Source: Maribacter aquimaris (GTDB lineage Bacteria; Bacteroidota; Bacteroidia; Flavobacteriales; Flavobacteriaceae). From it: DNA of 64,000 nt. Shown piece after piece: positions 1 through 9,988 of this stretch. Numbering within the stretch: the stretch's first letter is position 1; each line of letters begins with the position of its first letter. Under the pieces are notes generated by a model. It saw only the letters and a list, made by a program, of their open reading frames with translations. It was not told the origin of the DNA and made no database searches. Made by a program: the position numbers and the translations under genes. The stretch spans positions 744,001 through 808,000 of the forward strand of contig NZ_JABTCF010000001.1 in NCBI RefSeq assembly GCF_014596745.1. The letters are read 5' to 3'.

Positions 1-378
1 GGCACAGGCATTGGCATCGTTTTGGATCGCTACATCTATTCCAAATTCCTTCTCAAGAATCTCTACTATTGGAATATTATCCCAGCCCGGCAAATTGGGC
101 GGCGATTTTATCAATCCCTTCTTAGAATCAAGGGGACCCCCACAACTTATTCCGATTTTCACCAGTTTTTTACGATCGTACTTTTCGAACAGCAGGTGGA
201 TATGCTGTTTAAATTCATCTAGGATAATGGTTGGGCCACGCTCCACTTTAGTTTCAAAGAACACCTTCTCGTAGATGTTGAAATCTTTATCACCTAACAC
301 GATGGCGCATTTAGTGCCGCCAATATCCAAGCCGAGGTAAAGGCCCGAAGTCTCTTTGAAATGGTTCGGTTTCATCAT
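1..378 (-). CDS. ROK-family sugar kinase, N-terminal part (cut by window edge)
   Basis: The first 126 codons are visible, starting at one of two tandem ATG codons (378 or 375). The N-terminal LDIGGTK phosphate-binding loop and the later ISCGGPLDS and QNDANA stretches are the ROK (repressor, ORF, kinase) sugar-kinase signature. No HTH domain precedes them, so this is a kinase rather than a ROK repressor. It is the last visible gene of the leftward SusC/SusD operon, 65 bp after the glycosidase-like lipoprotein gene. It probably phosphorylates a monosaccharide released by the locus; the substrate cannot be read. The divergent operon ends in a second ROK kinase at 20222-21187. Confidence 0.9.
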   Translation of the reverse strand, partial: MMKPNHFKETSGLYLGLDIGGTKCAIVLGDKDFNIYEKVFFETKVERGPTIILDEFKQHIHLLFEKYDRKKLVKIGISCGGPLDSKKGLIKSPPNLPGWDNIPIVEILEKEFGIDVAIQNDANACA

Positions 379-443
379 TTATATCGTATTGTGTTGCTTA
401 AATAACCAAGGTATGTACCCTGGATAGATCAATAAGAACATAG

Positions 444-2774
444 TTATTGTTTTAATATCCATACATCGGTAACCCTCGATTGTTTTCTCCAATTTAAATG
501 TTCCTCATCGGGCTTATCAAAGGTTATCTTCAATTTCCCTTCTTGGATCAGATCTTTTGGAAGCGGAAATTCCTTAAATTGTTCAAATCCTTTTTCGTAT
601 TTGGTAGGCTTTAATCGTTGGCCGTTAGCCCGCAAAAGCGCCTCCCCATATCCTGACACACGTATAAGGTAATTGGCCTCGGCATCAAGTCCGTCATATT
701 CCAAGGTTGGGGAAAACTGAAATAATTGGGTGGATAACCGTTTTCTGCTTACCCCGTCATTTTCCCATAAATAGTCAATAGCATCATCGGTCTCGGAAGT
801 GACGTGCTTGGCATCAGCACTTGAAATATTGTCATAAAAACTTCCTTCTCCGGGGAATTCATACGTTCTAATAAAATCAAGTCTGGCCAATTTTTCTTTT
901 TCTGTAGGAAGTTTTTTTACTTTTTCGAATTCATCCTCGAGCCACCATCGATTATTCAAAGGGTAATCTATAAAGTCTAGAATAGCACCACGTTCCGCAC
1001 TTCTGGCATTGTATTTAGACACACTGGTCTGCGCCCCAATGGAGTTAAAAAGCGCCTCGGCATAGTCAAAAACCTTTTGTTTTAAATTTTGGGCCACCAA
1101 CTCGGTATCCGCCTTTTCCAAATAAACAAGGGCATCATTGATAGCTTTCCCCGTCCCAATCGTATTCGCCTTGGCTAGAACGTCATAGGCTTTCGATTCG
1201 AGACCTTTTTCATAGGTAAGCCTTTCTTTAATATAGGCATCGTAATACGCACGCATAACCAATTGCTGCCACCTCCAATTGTCGGCCAACTCCGGGTATT
1301 GGGTTTCCATCTTTTGCCATAGGGCCAAGGTTGTCGTAATAACTTCATTATCTAAAGCCGGACCTACCCAATTCTGTTCCAAGGCAAAAATTCCTTTAGT
1401 GGCCTCTTCGGCGACTTTTGGCCCAAAGAAAAACTGGCAGTACTCAAAGATAATACCGTGTACATCTTGCTTGGAATCCCAACCCAACTGGCTCCAAACC
1501 ACTTTATTCACATCATCATGAGATCCATCGGAATAGGTGATAAAACCATCGGTATACCCAATATCCTTATGAAACAGCTTGGTATATTGAAGCGGTTGCG
1601 GATTACAGGGTTCCCGCCCCAAGGTCAATGCAAATGCTTGATCCCAGCGCTCTACAGGATAGTGGCACCGTACCGTATGGGTGATATCGGGATAAAATCG
1701 ATGTAAGTATTTTTTAGGCAAGAGCTCACGCTCAACTTCTATGGGCGGACTACTGGGTCCATAAACAAGTCCTTTCAACCAATCGGGATTATCAGTTTTC
1801 AGATACTCGAAAAAGTAAGAAACTTTCTCTTCGTTGAAACCCTGTAGGGATACCCATATTCCTGCATCGGGATGATATTTTTTTAATACTACGGATAGAT
1901 CCTTGAGGTAAGGTATCAATTGGGAAGGATGGTTTTCACCTGGATCGCCTCCAGGCACAAATACCCCATCCAATCTTGGACAACGGGCATAGAAGGCCTC
2001 TTGTTCTTTCAAACCTTCTTGATGCGCATTCGGGACGTTTAAATCATGTGGAGCAGGTGTCCAAACCCAATAATCCGCATCATATTTTTCACATATTTCA
2101 CTCAGGCGAACTTCCATTTCCTGTGGATCCACTTTAAAATGGGGACTGGACGAAGGGTCTTGAAAAGGGATATTCTCAAAACTATTGGCTCCAAAAAGCA
2201 CTTGTTCCCTAAAATGTTGATCAAATTGTTCAACGGTCCAGGCATCCCAGGAATTGGCCGTATTGCGATACCCGAATTGATGTCCGCGAAGGGGATATTC
2301 CGGAGCGGAAACGATATCCATATCATTGGCAATTTTTATTTGTCCAGATTCCGTTTCAGCGATTCGCAACAATTTACCAATGCCGTAGAGTACCCCTCGA
2401 GCGTCGGCTCCTATGATCCATAAAATATTCTTTTGTCCATCTTTTTCATGAAGGATCCTATAACCTTCCTTTTGTACAACAATGTTATCACCATCTTTCT
2501 TGGAGGGAACCTTTTTACCAAAAACATTACTATCACCCTGCAAAACCAAGGCAATTGTAGTTTGGGAACTCCAATCATCTACTTGGGAAAGCTCAATGGT
2601 AGTCCGTTTCCCTATTTCCTCAACGAGCACCTTCCCAACAGTTTCACGCATAGGTTCTTTGATCTCCGTGGAAATCAAAATTGTCGCCTCTGACAGGTCC
2701 AATCTATCTTTCCCTTGCTCAATACATGAGAAATTCAAACCCAATAGTAGTACAAATAATATCCCTTTTGTCAT
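444..2774 (-). CDS. glycoside hydrolase-like lipoprotein (GH20/GH67-type N-terminal domain)
   Basis: 776 residues with a short hydrophobic signal ending in LNFSC, a lipobox, so probably a membrane-anchored lipoprotein. Residues about 30-135 resemble the alpha/beta domain that precedes the catalytic barrel in GH20, GH67 and related hydrolases (the GVLYGIGKLLR segment is typical). Residues about 150-480 look like a TIM barrel rich in aromatic and His residues. The pair D277 and E280 in GGDPGEN is a plausible acidic catalytic or binding site. A helical domain follows, then a beta-rich C-terminus from about 700. The exact GH family is uncertain. It lies in the SusC/SusD operon 21 bp after the FGE-like gene, so a role in trimming the imported glycan is inferred. 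Confidence 0.65.
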   Translation of the reverse strand: MTKGILFVLLLGLNFSCIEQGKDRLDLSEATILISTEIKEPMRETVGKVLVEEIGKRTTIELSQVDDWSSQTTIALVLQGDSNVFGKKVPSKKDGDNIVVQKEGYRILHEKDGQKNILWIIGADARGVLYGIGKLLRIAETESGQIKIANDMDIVSAPEYPLRGHQFGYRNTANSWDAWTVEQFDQHFREQVLFGANSFENIPFQDPSSSPHFKVDPQEMEVRLSEICEKYDADYWVWTPAPHDLNVPNAHQEGLKEQEAFYARCPRLDGVFVPGGDPGENHPSQLIPYLKDLSVVLKKYHPDAGIWVSLQGFNEEKVSYFFEYLKTDNPDWLKGLVYGPSSPPIEVERELLPKKYLHRFYPDITHTVRCHYPVERWDQAFALTLGREPCNPQPLQYTKLFHKDIGYTDGFITYSDGSHDDVNKVVWSQLGWDSKQDVHGIIFEYCQFFFGPKVAEEATKGIFALEQNWVGPALDNEVITTTLALWQKMETQYPELADNWRWQQLVMRAYYDAYIKERLTYEKGLESKAYDVLAKANTIGTGKAINDALVYLEKADTELVAQNLKQKVFDYAEALFNSIGAQTSVSKYNARSAERGAILDFIDYPLNNRWWLEDEFEKVKKLPTEKEKLARLDFIRTYEFPGEGSFYDNISSADAKHVTSETDDAIDYLWENDGVSRKRLSTQLFQFSPTLEYDGLDAEANYLIRVSGYGEALLRANGQRLKPTKYEKGFEQFKEFPLPKDLIQEGKLKITFDKPDEEHLNWRKQSRVTDVWILKQ

Positions 2775-2795
2775 TTTTTTGTTTCGGAATTTTGG

Positions 2796-3500
2796 TTACT
2801 TCTTCTTTTCAATATCCAACACACATCTAAACCCTACCGGGTAATTACTGATTTTTTCGGGCAATACATAGTAGCGTTGCGAGGTACGGATAAACGAATG
2901 GTTATTAAAATTAGAGCCACCCCGCATGACTTTATATTTTTCCCCATACTGTTCCATAGGAACCTTATTACCGGGATAGGGTTTGTACCAATCGGCTGTC
3001 CATTCCCAAACACCCCCTGCCATATCATAGCACCCGTACGGACTTGCGGGTTTGGCAATCGAAGTTCCCCTCGTACTTTTTTGATCCCAAACAACATAGG
3101 TATTATCATAGGTGTTTCCCCAAGGAAATACGCGACCGTCAATTCCCCTTGCCGCCTTTTCCCACTCCTTTTCGGTGGGCAATCGCTTTCCGGCCCATTT
3201 GGCATAGGCATCGGCCTGGGACCAAGTAACGATGGCAGCATTATCCTTTTTTGAGTCTGGAAATTTGAAATGGGGATCGAATTTGGCAAACTCCGTATTG
3301 CTTATTTCATACTTGTCGATAAAGAAAGCCTTTGTATACGCTATTTGCTGGGGTTTCTCATCATGGTCACCATACTTGCTACCCATAATAAAGCCACCTT
3401 CCGCTACTAGGACCATACCTTCAGGCGGTTTATGCAAGTCCTGCGAAAAGATGATCGAAGTACCCATTAAAACAATAAGGGCGGTATAAATTATTTTCAT
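2796..3500 (-). CDS. secreted SUMF1/FGE-sulfatase-domain protein without FGE cysteines
   Basis: 234 residues: a signal peptide (about 1-19) and one formylglycine-generating-enzyme-type domain with GGFIMGS, RLPTEKEWEKAARG, FPWGN, GGVWEWTADWY, MRGGS and GFRC. True FGEs need two cysteines shortly after the GGS motif; here those positions are N199 and I204, so sulfatase maturation is not expected. The export signal also argues against a cytosolic maturase. Such domains often serve as C-type-lectin-like scaffolds or binding modules. It lies between the six-hairpin gene (15 bp away) and the glycosidase-like gene, so a glycan-binding or accessory role in the locus is the best inference. No sulfatase is visible in the window. 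Confidence 0.8.
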   Translation of the reverse strand: MKIIYTALIVLMGTSIIFSQDLHKPPEGMVLVAEGGFIMGSKYGDHDEKPQQIAYTKAFFIDKYEISNTEFAKFDPHFKFPDSKKDNAAIVTWSQADAYAKWAGKRLPTEKEWEKAARGIDGRVFPWGNTYDNTYVVWDQKSTRGTSIAKPASPYGCYDMAGGVWEWTADWYKPYPGNKVPMEQYGEKYKVMRGGSNFNNHSFIRTSQRYYVLPEKISNYPVGFRCVLDIEKKK

Positions 3501-3515
3501 ACTTCCTATTTCAAT

Positions 3516-4745
3516 TTACCATTTTTCATCTATAATGCCATAATATCTACCAAACCAATAGTTACGGATCATGGCCGCGGCCGTTCTTTCTTCCTCCGAT
3601 TTTACTTTTTTAAAGCTTCCGTCTTTTTGGGGAATATTGAACTCCTTCATACGACGTTCGAATCCCCACATATTTTTTATGGCCTGCTCTCTCTCCGCTG
3701 TCATGATATCTTCATCCGTGAGTACTTGGTAAACCATAACAAACCAAATCGTACTTTCCCATGTGAACTCGATGTCTTTCCAATCGTACCAGTGCCGATT
3801 GAGGTTCATTCTGTACTTATTCAATAGATTTGGGTCATCTTCAAAACGCATCAACATATATAAGGAACGTGCGGCATGGTAATCGTCCCCTACATTTCTC
3901 CATTCTTTAGGAAATAGAATTTTAGAATTGATTTGATGATCGTCATACTGATAGCGGTCGATAAGCATATGGTAAGCTGCGTTGAAACGCTCTTTACCGG
4001 TAATACGGTGTGTAACCTTAAGTGCCGCCAACATTTCTAGGGAATTGAGAGGTTGATGGGGAAGGTCGGGACAAAAATTGCCCCATAATGTCATTTTACC
4101 ATCCAAATCGGAAAGCTTGAAATTGTTGTCTATGACCCGCCCAATAAATCGATCCAATAGTCCGGCGGCTTTTTCTTTGTATTGGGAGTCAGCACAGATT
4201 TCCCAAAAGATGCCTACGCCGTAAAAAATAGAAGTGAATTTATCCGCACTTAAATCGCCCAACCATCGATAACCGGGCATTGATGTGGATTGATGCCACT
4301 CATGGTACCACATCACCTCTTCATGCCATAACGGCTCATCGGTTTGATTGAAACTTCGGGCAACAAGTCCACTTACCCCTGTAACTTTCTCTAGTTTTAA
4401 TATGGCTTCAAAAATCTGGTTGGCAATGTCCCTATCCTTTTCATCCTTAGTAAGTGCGTATTTATGGGAATAGGCGGCCAACATTTCGGACGTTGGATCC
4501 AAACAGTCGGCTTGGGAACCGACAATGGGTCTATCCAATCCTGCTGGGGGGAAAATAACATGTTGCATAATCGCACCCTCATTCCAGTGATTACCCAACA
4601 TCAATTTATCAAATTGGGTCACTTTTTCATGTAGGGGGTCGGTTTTGCTTGGAAATTTATTGACTTTCTGGGCCCTTGTTTGTATTGCGACAAATAAGCA
4701 ACAAAGGAATAGTAAACAAGGTCGTAATTTATTATCCATATCCAA
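3516..4745 (-). CDS. secreted (alpha/alpha)6-barrel (six-hairpin) glycosidase-like protein
   Basis: 409 residues with an N-terminal export signal (about 1-25, ending near TRAQ). The helical repeat pattern and conserved aromatic/acidic segments such as EVMWYHEWHQS, YRWLGDLSADKF and MTLWGNF match six-hairpin glycosidase-like proteins that lack an established family number. It could be a hydrolase or a lyase; specific catalytic residues cannot be assigned. It is the first gene after SusD, but a strong hairpin (4831-4856) separates the two, so it is probably made in smaller amounts than SusC/SusD. Confidence 0.6.
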   Translation of the reverse strand: MDMDNKLRPCLLFLCCLFVAIQTRAQKVNKFPSKTDPLHEKVTQFDKLMLGNHWNEGAIMQHVIFPPAGLDRPIVGSQADCLDPTSEMLAAYSHKYALTKDEKDRDIANQIFEAILKLEKVTGVSGLVARSFNQTDEPLWHEEVMWYHEWHQSTSMPGYRWLGDLSADKFTSIFYGVGIFWEICADSQYKEKAAGLLDRFIGRVIDNNFKLSDLDGKMTLWGNFCPDLPHQPLNSLEMLAALKVTHRITGKERFNAAYHMLIDRYQYDDHQINSKILFPKEWRNVGDDYHAARSLYMLMRFEDDPNLLNKYRMNLNRHWYDWKDIEFTWESTIWFVMVYQVLTDEDIMTAEREQAIKNMWGFERRMKEFNIPQKDGSFKKVKSEEERTAAAMIRNYWFGRYYGIIDEKW

Positions 4746-4830
4746 AATTTAATTCTTGACTGTCTGTTGCGATGCCCAACATACATTAACTTCCAGAGGT
4801 GTACCCCAAACCTGGGTTTATCATAAATAA

Positions 4831-4856
4831 AATTACCTGGGTTTCCCCAGGTAATT
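4831..4856 (-). terminator. hairpin between susD and the downstream enzyme genes
   Basis: A perfect 11-bp stem (AATTACCTGGG with its complement) and a 4-nt loop, followed in the leftward direction by TTTTATTT. It lies 62 bp after the SusD stop and 86 bp before the next start. A partial terminator or mRNA-stabilising hairpin would let SusC/SusD be expressed above the enzyme genes. There is no separate strong promoter visible after it, so read-through is inferred. Confidence 0.6.
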
Positions 4857-4917
4857 TAAACTAATTAACTCAAACAACTAAAATGAAAATACTCTTCATA
4901 TTTTTCAAAACAATATA

Positions 4918-6609
4918 TTACCATGGTGTGGACACACCTTGTACGATCCATGGTCTAGCGTAAGGGCTATCATTGGGATCGGTTGAACTATACGGTGTTT
5001 CTTCCAAAGAAGCAGCCGCAGCGCTGTTATTTGCACTGTTATTATTGATTTCATCATCAGGATAGATAAATCTTAGGGGCATTACGTCTTCCCTAGCAAA
5101 AGGACCAGCGCTTAAATCAGGAAGCCCGGTTCTTCTCCAATCCATATAGGCCTCATCCCCATTGAACATATTGGCAATCCATTTTTGCTCCAGAACCTGT
5201 TCCAAAGTACCAGCATAAGCAACTCCTGCATTCATAACATAATCGGAATAGGTATCACCAACACCCCACACTTCCAAGGAGGCCTTGATACCTTCCAGGT
5301 AATTCCCTTCCGCATCGGAACCCCAACCTCTTAGGGCTGCTTCCGCTTTTAGGAATGACAATTCCGCATAAGAAAACAATCTCGCTTTTAACAAGTTCCC
5401 ACCATCATCTTTCTGGTTGAATACTTCATTCATTCTTGACACATAGGAATTTGTACCCCCTCTTGAACCCTCTGAGTTCAAGTTATACTCATAAGGATCA
5501 ACAGCACTTACGGCCACAGGCAAACCAACATAAACGCTGCTGGTATCGATCAATTTTTTACCGGCTTGTAAATCCGAAGCGTAAGTTGCTTGGGCGTATA
5601 TCGCGTAATCATTAGCATCCAAGGATTCTTCGTTGATATAACGAATACCATCTTCTTCAACCATGTCAACACCGCCAGGTACTTCTGCTGCAGGCACCAC
5701 CTTCGTAGGTACTGCAACGGGTGCAAACCAAACGGCAATTCTTGGATCTTCCAACTCCTTTAACTTATCGGTTAGGGTTGTACAGGGTTTTACCCTGTAA
5801 AAATCAGAAGCAGAACCAAATTGTCCACTACTTGGCCAAGATTGACTATCAATACCACCGATATAACTTAGCACAAGTTCGTCATCAATTTCACTGATCA
5901 AAGGTTTCGCAAGTGTACTTGTAACCCCTCCCTGAGCGAAAGCAGGTAATTTTTCAGATAAACGCATATAGTAGCGTAAGGCTAAGGAATTAGCCAATTT
6001 TTGCCACTTTGATGCATCGCCACCATAAAATAGATCTTGCTTCTCTATCACTCCTTGGTAACTTGAACCGCCTAATAGACTTGATGCAGTTTCTAGATCC
6101 GCAATAATACCCCTATACACTGTTTCTTGGGTATCATATGCAGGACGTTCACCTTCTAAACCACCGCTTCCATTTAAAGCTTGAGAATAAGGAATGTCTC
6201 CGTAGTAGTCGGTTAAATTACCGAATAACATAGATTTTAATATTAAAGTAACTCCCTCATGAAATGGCAAACCAAGTTCTACCGCTCTTTCATAGGCCAC
6301 TTTGTTGGTTCTTAAAAGTTCATAATTCTTATTCCAGATGGTACCCGTTTCCCAATCGTAGCGATTGTTCGACCAAGAATCTTTCTGTATGAACTGCGAT
6401 GCAGCACCGGTATCACCAGAGTAACTCCTGGTTGTCATGCTTGTTGCCAAGCCGGTCATTACCGAGCTGATCAATAAATTGGGGTCAACCACACTGGATT
6501 CAACTCCATTAGGGTTCTCATTTACTTCAACAAGTCCATCATCACAAGAAACTATAACTAACAATGGAACAAATAGAAATAGTATTGCTATGTTTTTAAC
6601 TGATTTCAT
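4918..6609 (-). CDS. susD: SusD/RagB-family outer-membrane glycan-binding lipoprotein
   Basis: 563 residues with a signal peptide ending in VIVSC followed by DD, a lipobox with the acidic residues expected for surface export in Bacteroidota. The helical TPR-like pattern and Bacteroidota-typical features (YSGDTGAASQF, KWQKLANSLALRYYMRLS, ERRTG-like MDWRRTGLPD near the C-terminus) match the SusD-like/SusD-RagB family. These proteins cap the SusC barrel and pass oligosaccharides to it. It starts 19 bp after the SusC stop, so the two are co-transcribed. Confidence 0.95.
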   Translation of the reverse strand: MKSVKNIAILFLFVPLLVIVSCDDGLVEVNENPNGVESSVVDPNLLISSVMTGLATSMTTRSYSGDTGAASQFIQKDSWSNNRYDWETGTIWNKNYELLRTNKVAYERAVELGLPFHEGVTLILKSMLFGNLTDYYGDIPYSQALNGSGGLEGERPAYDTQETVYRGIIADLETASSLLGGSSYQGVIEKQDLFYGGDASKWQKLANSLALRYYMRLSEKLPAFAQGGVTSTLAKPLISEIDDELVLSYIGGIDSQSWPSSGQFGSASDFYRVKPCTTLTDKLKELEDPRIAVWFAPVAVPTKVVPAAEVPGGVDMVEEDGIRYINEESLDANDYAIYAQATYASDLQAGKKLIDTSSVYVGLPVAVSAVDPYEYNLNSEGSRGGTNSYVSRMNEVFNQKDDGGNLLKARLFSYAELSFLKAEAALRGWGSDAEGNYLEGIKASLEVWGVGDTYSDYVMNAGVAYAGTLEQVLEQKWIANMFNGDEAYMDWRRTGLPDLSAGPFAREDVMPLRFIYPDDEINNNSANNSAAAASLEETPYSSTDPNDSPYARPWIVQGVSTPW

Positions 6610-6628
6610 ATTATTATTTTTTATTTTA

Positions 6629-9600
6629 TTAGAAACTTGCGTTTAATTTAATACCCACAGGTATCGACCAAGGCTGAATATTATACCGTTCAACACCTTG
6701 TGAAAGGTTGCCATTAGAATATTGAAAAGCAGATTCCGGATCAATATTGATGCCCGCTTTGGTCCATAAAATGATATTACGGCTAAACAGGGAAAGCGAT
6801 AAATTGCGCATGGCGAATTTCTCGGCTATTTTACTAGAGAATGTATAGCCAATTGAAATTTGTCTAAGTTTTACATAATCGGCATCAAAAGTAGCTGCCC
6901 TGGTAAAATCCCATGCATAGTTGTCTCCATAGGTATGGTATTGCGTACCTGGTCCTCCAATATTTTCTTGATCGGCTATAAAGTTACCGTCATCATCATA
7001 AGTACCAATGACCCCTGGTAAAAACACACCATCATTCAAACCATCAATCGGAAAACCACCGTCTGCTGCTGTTGGCCCTCCAACAAGTGGATAAAAGTCT
7101 CCATCGGGTGATAAGAAAACATCTTCATTTTCCCTGATATAGGTTGGAATATCACCAACATCACTTAAATCATAAACTTTATCCAGCCATCTTGTGGTTT
7201 GCAAATCCGATTCGCCATAACGGTGTGTTTGGGAAACGAACTGACCACCTTTCCTCCAGTCGAAGTTCATTGATAAATTCCAGTTCTTATATTTAATGGA
7301 TGTCTGAAGACCCATTTTAAAATCAGGGTTATAGTTACCAATTACTGCGGCAGCCCTGTTACCATCCTCATCGGACAACGTACTGTCACTATTTTCCCAA
7401 CCTTCATCATCCAATAAAGGCCATCCAAAATAAGGTGAATTTGCGTCTTCTACCCGAACGAATTTTCTATCTACAATCTGCCCGATTTCCTCACCTACCC
7501 AAGTATATGCGCCACCTTTTGCTTGTTTCCAAAAGTTTACATAATCGGTACCTTCGGCCAATTCGGTAATGATCGTTTTATTCGTAGTGTAGGTTAGATT
7601 GACATTCCAACGTAAATCCTTACCATCAATTAAAACACCCCCCAAGCTAGCTTCATAACCTGTACTTTTTAAATTACCTGCATTAAAAAGTTTAGATGTC
7701 GCTCCTGAAGATATAGGTAGGGATTTTTGAAATATTTGATTTTCGTTATTGGACTCATAGTAAGTGAAATCCATATTCAACCGGTTTTTGAAAAGCGATA
7801 GATCAACACCGTACTCCGTTGAGGTGTTAAGTTCTGCTTTTATCTCGTCGTTTTTCAATGCTTCGTCTACAGTCAATTGGGCTGCGGAACCCCAATCCCC
7901 AGAATTCGTTAAAATAGCATACAAGTTGTGTGCACTGGTATCGTTACCGGCCTGTGCCCAACCAACACGTAGCTTAAATAAAGACACATTGGGGCCCATT
8001 TCAAATATGTTGTTCACTAGTATACTTGAAGAAACAGAAGGATACAAGAAGCTGTTTTCGCTTCCCGGCAAGGTACTTGACCAATCGTTTCTAACCGTTG
8101 CATCTACGTACACCATATCCTTATAACTAATATTACCTAAGGCATACAAGCTGTTTACACGCTCTTTTGATCGTGTTTCATCATACTCAATGTTGTCAGA
8201 AGCAATATTGGATAGGAGGAATAAGTTCGGTATGATCAAACCTGAACCACCGTTTTTTGTTTGGGTAGAAACGAAACTATTATTTACGTTTCTTACATTG
8301 CCCCCACCGGATAGACCAAAATCAAAGTTTTCACTCAATTTATCCCTATACGACAGTAAAAAATCAGCATTGCTTTCTACACCATTAAGGTTTTGTAGGC
8401 CATAGGCACCATTCATTTCCCTACTGAAACCACTTGATATCTTGGTTTCCCTTTCTTCACGGGAATCATTATAAGCATAACGCACCATTAAAGAAAGTTT
8501 GTCCGTAAACTTGTAATCTGCTTGAATATTACCCATCAGTCTTTTTCGCTCAAAGCCATTGTTTATTTCATAGGCCATGAAATAAGGGTTGTTATATTCA
8601 AAATCAGATGGATCATCACCAAAATTATAGGGTGCATTTTGGGTCTGTCCCTCTACCAACCAATAATCCCGTAAATCGCGAATATCGATATGTGGGTTGA
8701 TATCATATACGGCCTGTAAAGGATTCGCGTTTCTTTCGGTGGTTGATGGTCTATTATCCGCACCCGAAATAGAATACTTCAAACTTGTGGTAAGTTTCAA
8801 TTTATCATTAACCTCGAAACTACTATTGATACCAAAGTTGTTTCGGTGTAAATCAGAGTTCGGAATAAAACCTTCGTGTCTCATATTGGTATAAGACATA
8901 CGATAGTTCATTCGATCCGTATTATTCTCTACCGCAATCGTATTGGTTAATGTATATGCAGATTGAAAGAAATTTTTAGCATTGTCCTTACCTTTTGAAG
9001 TCAAAGGTGTGGCAGCAGCAACGCCACTGGCTATTTCTTCCGCAGTATAAGGCCATTGAACCGCACTTAAACCCTTATCCAATTCTGGACCGATCCAGCC
9101 GGATGCAGTTTCATCAATTTGGGAAATAGTAGGATCTGGCCGACTACCGTTTGCGAAACGAGTACTCTTTTCAAAAAATTTATTAGGTGTTTCAAATACA
9201 TTGCTAGAACTAAATGAGATACCTAGACCCTTGCCTTTCTTACCCGATTTTGTAGTGATCATAATAACACCATTGGCCCCTCTAGAACCATAAAGTGCTG
9301 CTGCACTAGGTCCTTTTAAAACAGATACGTTCGCAATGTCATCCGGGTTAATATCACCGATACCACCACCATAATCCACAGCAACACCACTACCCGTACT
9401 ACCAATATTGGTTAGACTACTTGTAAGCGGCACCCCATCAATCACATATAAAGGCTGGTTATCCGTTGTTAAGGAAGAGGCTCCACGAAGAATAACACTT
9501 ACGGTTGATCCAGCACCACCCGTAGAATTTATCTGTACCCCGGAAACCCTACCATTCAAGGCGTTCAAGGCGTTCTCCTGTGTTACGGTCGTAAGTTCTT

Positions 9601-9988
9601 CTCCTTGTACTTCCGAAACGGAATACCCTAAGGACTTCTTTTCCCTGGAAATACCCAGTGCCGTAACGACTACTTCATCAAGCGCTTCGGAAGACGTTTC
9701 CAAAGACACATTGATTGTCGATCGGTTACCGACAACCACCTCTTGGGTTGTCATTCCCAAATAGGAAAAAACAAGTACGGCATTACTATCCGGCACTTGG
9801 ATGGTATAATTTCCATCAAAATCAGTACTTACCCCGGTAATGGTTCCTTTTAAAACAACCGAAACCCCTGGTAATAATTCCCCATCGGTACTATTGACTA
9901 CTCCCGTAACCTCTTGTTGTGCCACTATACTCCCAGCAAACATGCTGAATATAAAGAGTAGTAACAAGTTCGTTTTTCGTTTTTTCAT
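6629..9988 (-). CDS. susC: SusC/RagA-family TonB-dependent outer-membrane transporter
   Basis: 1119 residues. A signal peptide (about 1-23) is followed by a carboxypeptidase-like beta-sandwich (GVVNSTDGELLPGVSVVLKG, about 28-110), a plug domain (about 120-240, with LNGRVSGVQI, LYVIDGVPL and GSRGANGVIMITTK), and a long beta-barrel ending in an aromatic C-terminus (KLNASF). It imports oligosaccharides with SusD, powered by TonB. It is the first gene of the leftward operon. It faces the symporter operon across a 561-bp spacer. The substrate is not evident from sequence. Confidence 0.97.
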   Translation of the reverse strand: MKKRKTNLLLLFIFSMFAGSIVAQQEVTGVVNSTDGELLPGVSVVLKGTITGVSTDFDGNYTIQVPDSNAVLVFSYLGMTTQEVVVGNRSTINVSLETSSEALDEVVVTALGISREKKSLGYSVSEVQGEELTTVTQENALNALNGRVSGVQINSTGGAGSTVSVILRGASSLTTDNQPLYVIDGVPLTSSLTNIGSTGSGVAVDYGGGIGDINPDDIANVSVLKGPSAAALYGSRGANGVIMITTKSGKKGKGLGISFSSSNVFETPNKFFEKSTRFANGSRPDPTISQIDETASGWIGPELDKGLSAVQWPYTAEEIASGVAAATPLTSKGKDNAKNFFQSAYTLTNTIAVENNTDRMNYRMSYTNMRHEGFIPNSDLHRNNFGINSSFEVNDKLKLTTSLKYSISGADNRPSTTERNANPLQAVYDINPHIDIRDLRDYWLVEGQTQNAPYNFGDDPSDFEYNNPYFMAYEINNGFERKRLMGNIQADYKFTDKLSLMVRYAYNDSREERETKISSGFSREMNGAYGLQNLNGVESNADFLLSYRDKLSENFDFGLSGGGNVRNVNNSFVSTQTKNGGSGLIIPNLFLLSNIASDNIEYDETRSKERVNSLYALGNISYKDMVYVDATVRNDWSSTLPGSENSFLYPSVSSSILVNNIFEMGPNVSLFKLRVGWAQAGNDTSAHNLYAILTNSGDWGSAAQLTVDEALKNDEIKAELNTSTEYGVDLSLFKNRLNMDFTYYESNNENQIFQKSLPISSGATSKLFNAGNLKSTGYEASLGGVLIDGKDLRWNVNLTYTTNKTIITELAEGTDYVNFWKQAKGGAYTWVGEEIGQIVDRKFVRVEDANSPYFGWPLLDDEGWENSDSTLSDEDGNRAAAVIGNYNPDFKMGLQTSIKYKNWNLSMNFDWRKGGQFVSQTHRYGESDLQTTRWLDKVYDLSDVGDIPTYIRENEDVFLSPDGDFYPLVGGPTAADGGFPIDGLNDGVFLPGVIGTYDDDGNFIADQENIGGPGTQYHTYGDNYAWDFTRAATFDADYVKLRQISIGYTFSSKIAEKFAMRNLSLSLFSRNIILWTKAGINIDPESAFQYSNGNLSQGVERYNIQPWSIPVGIKLNASF

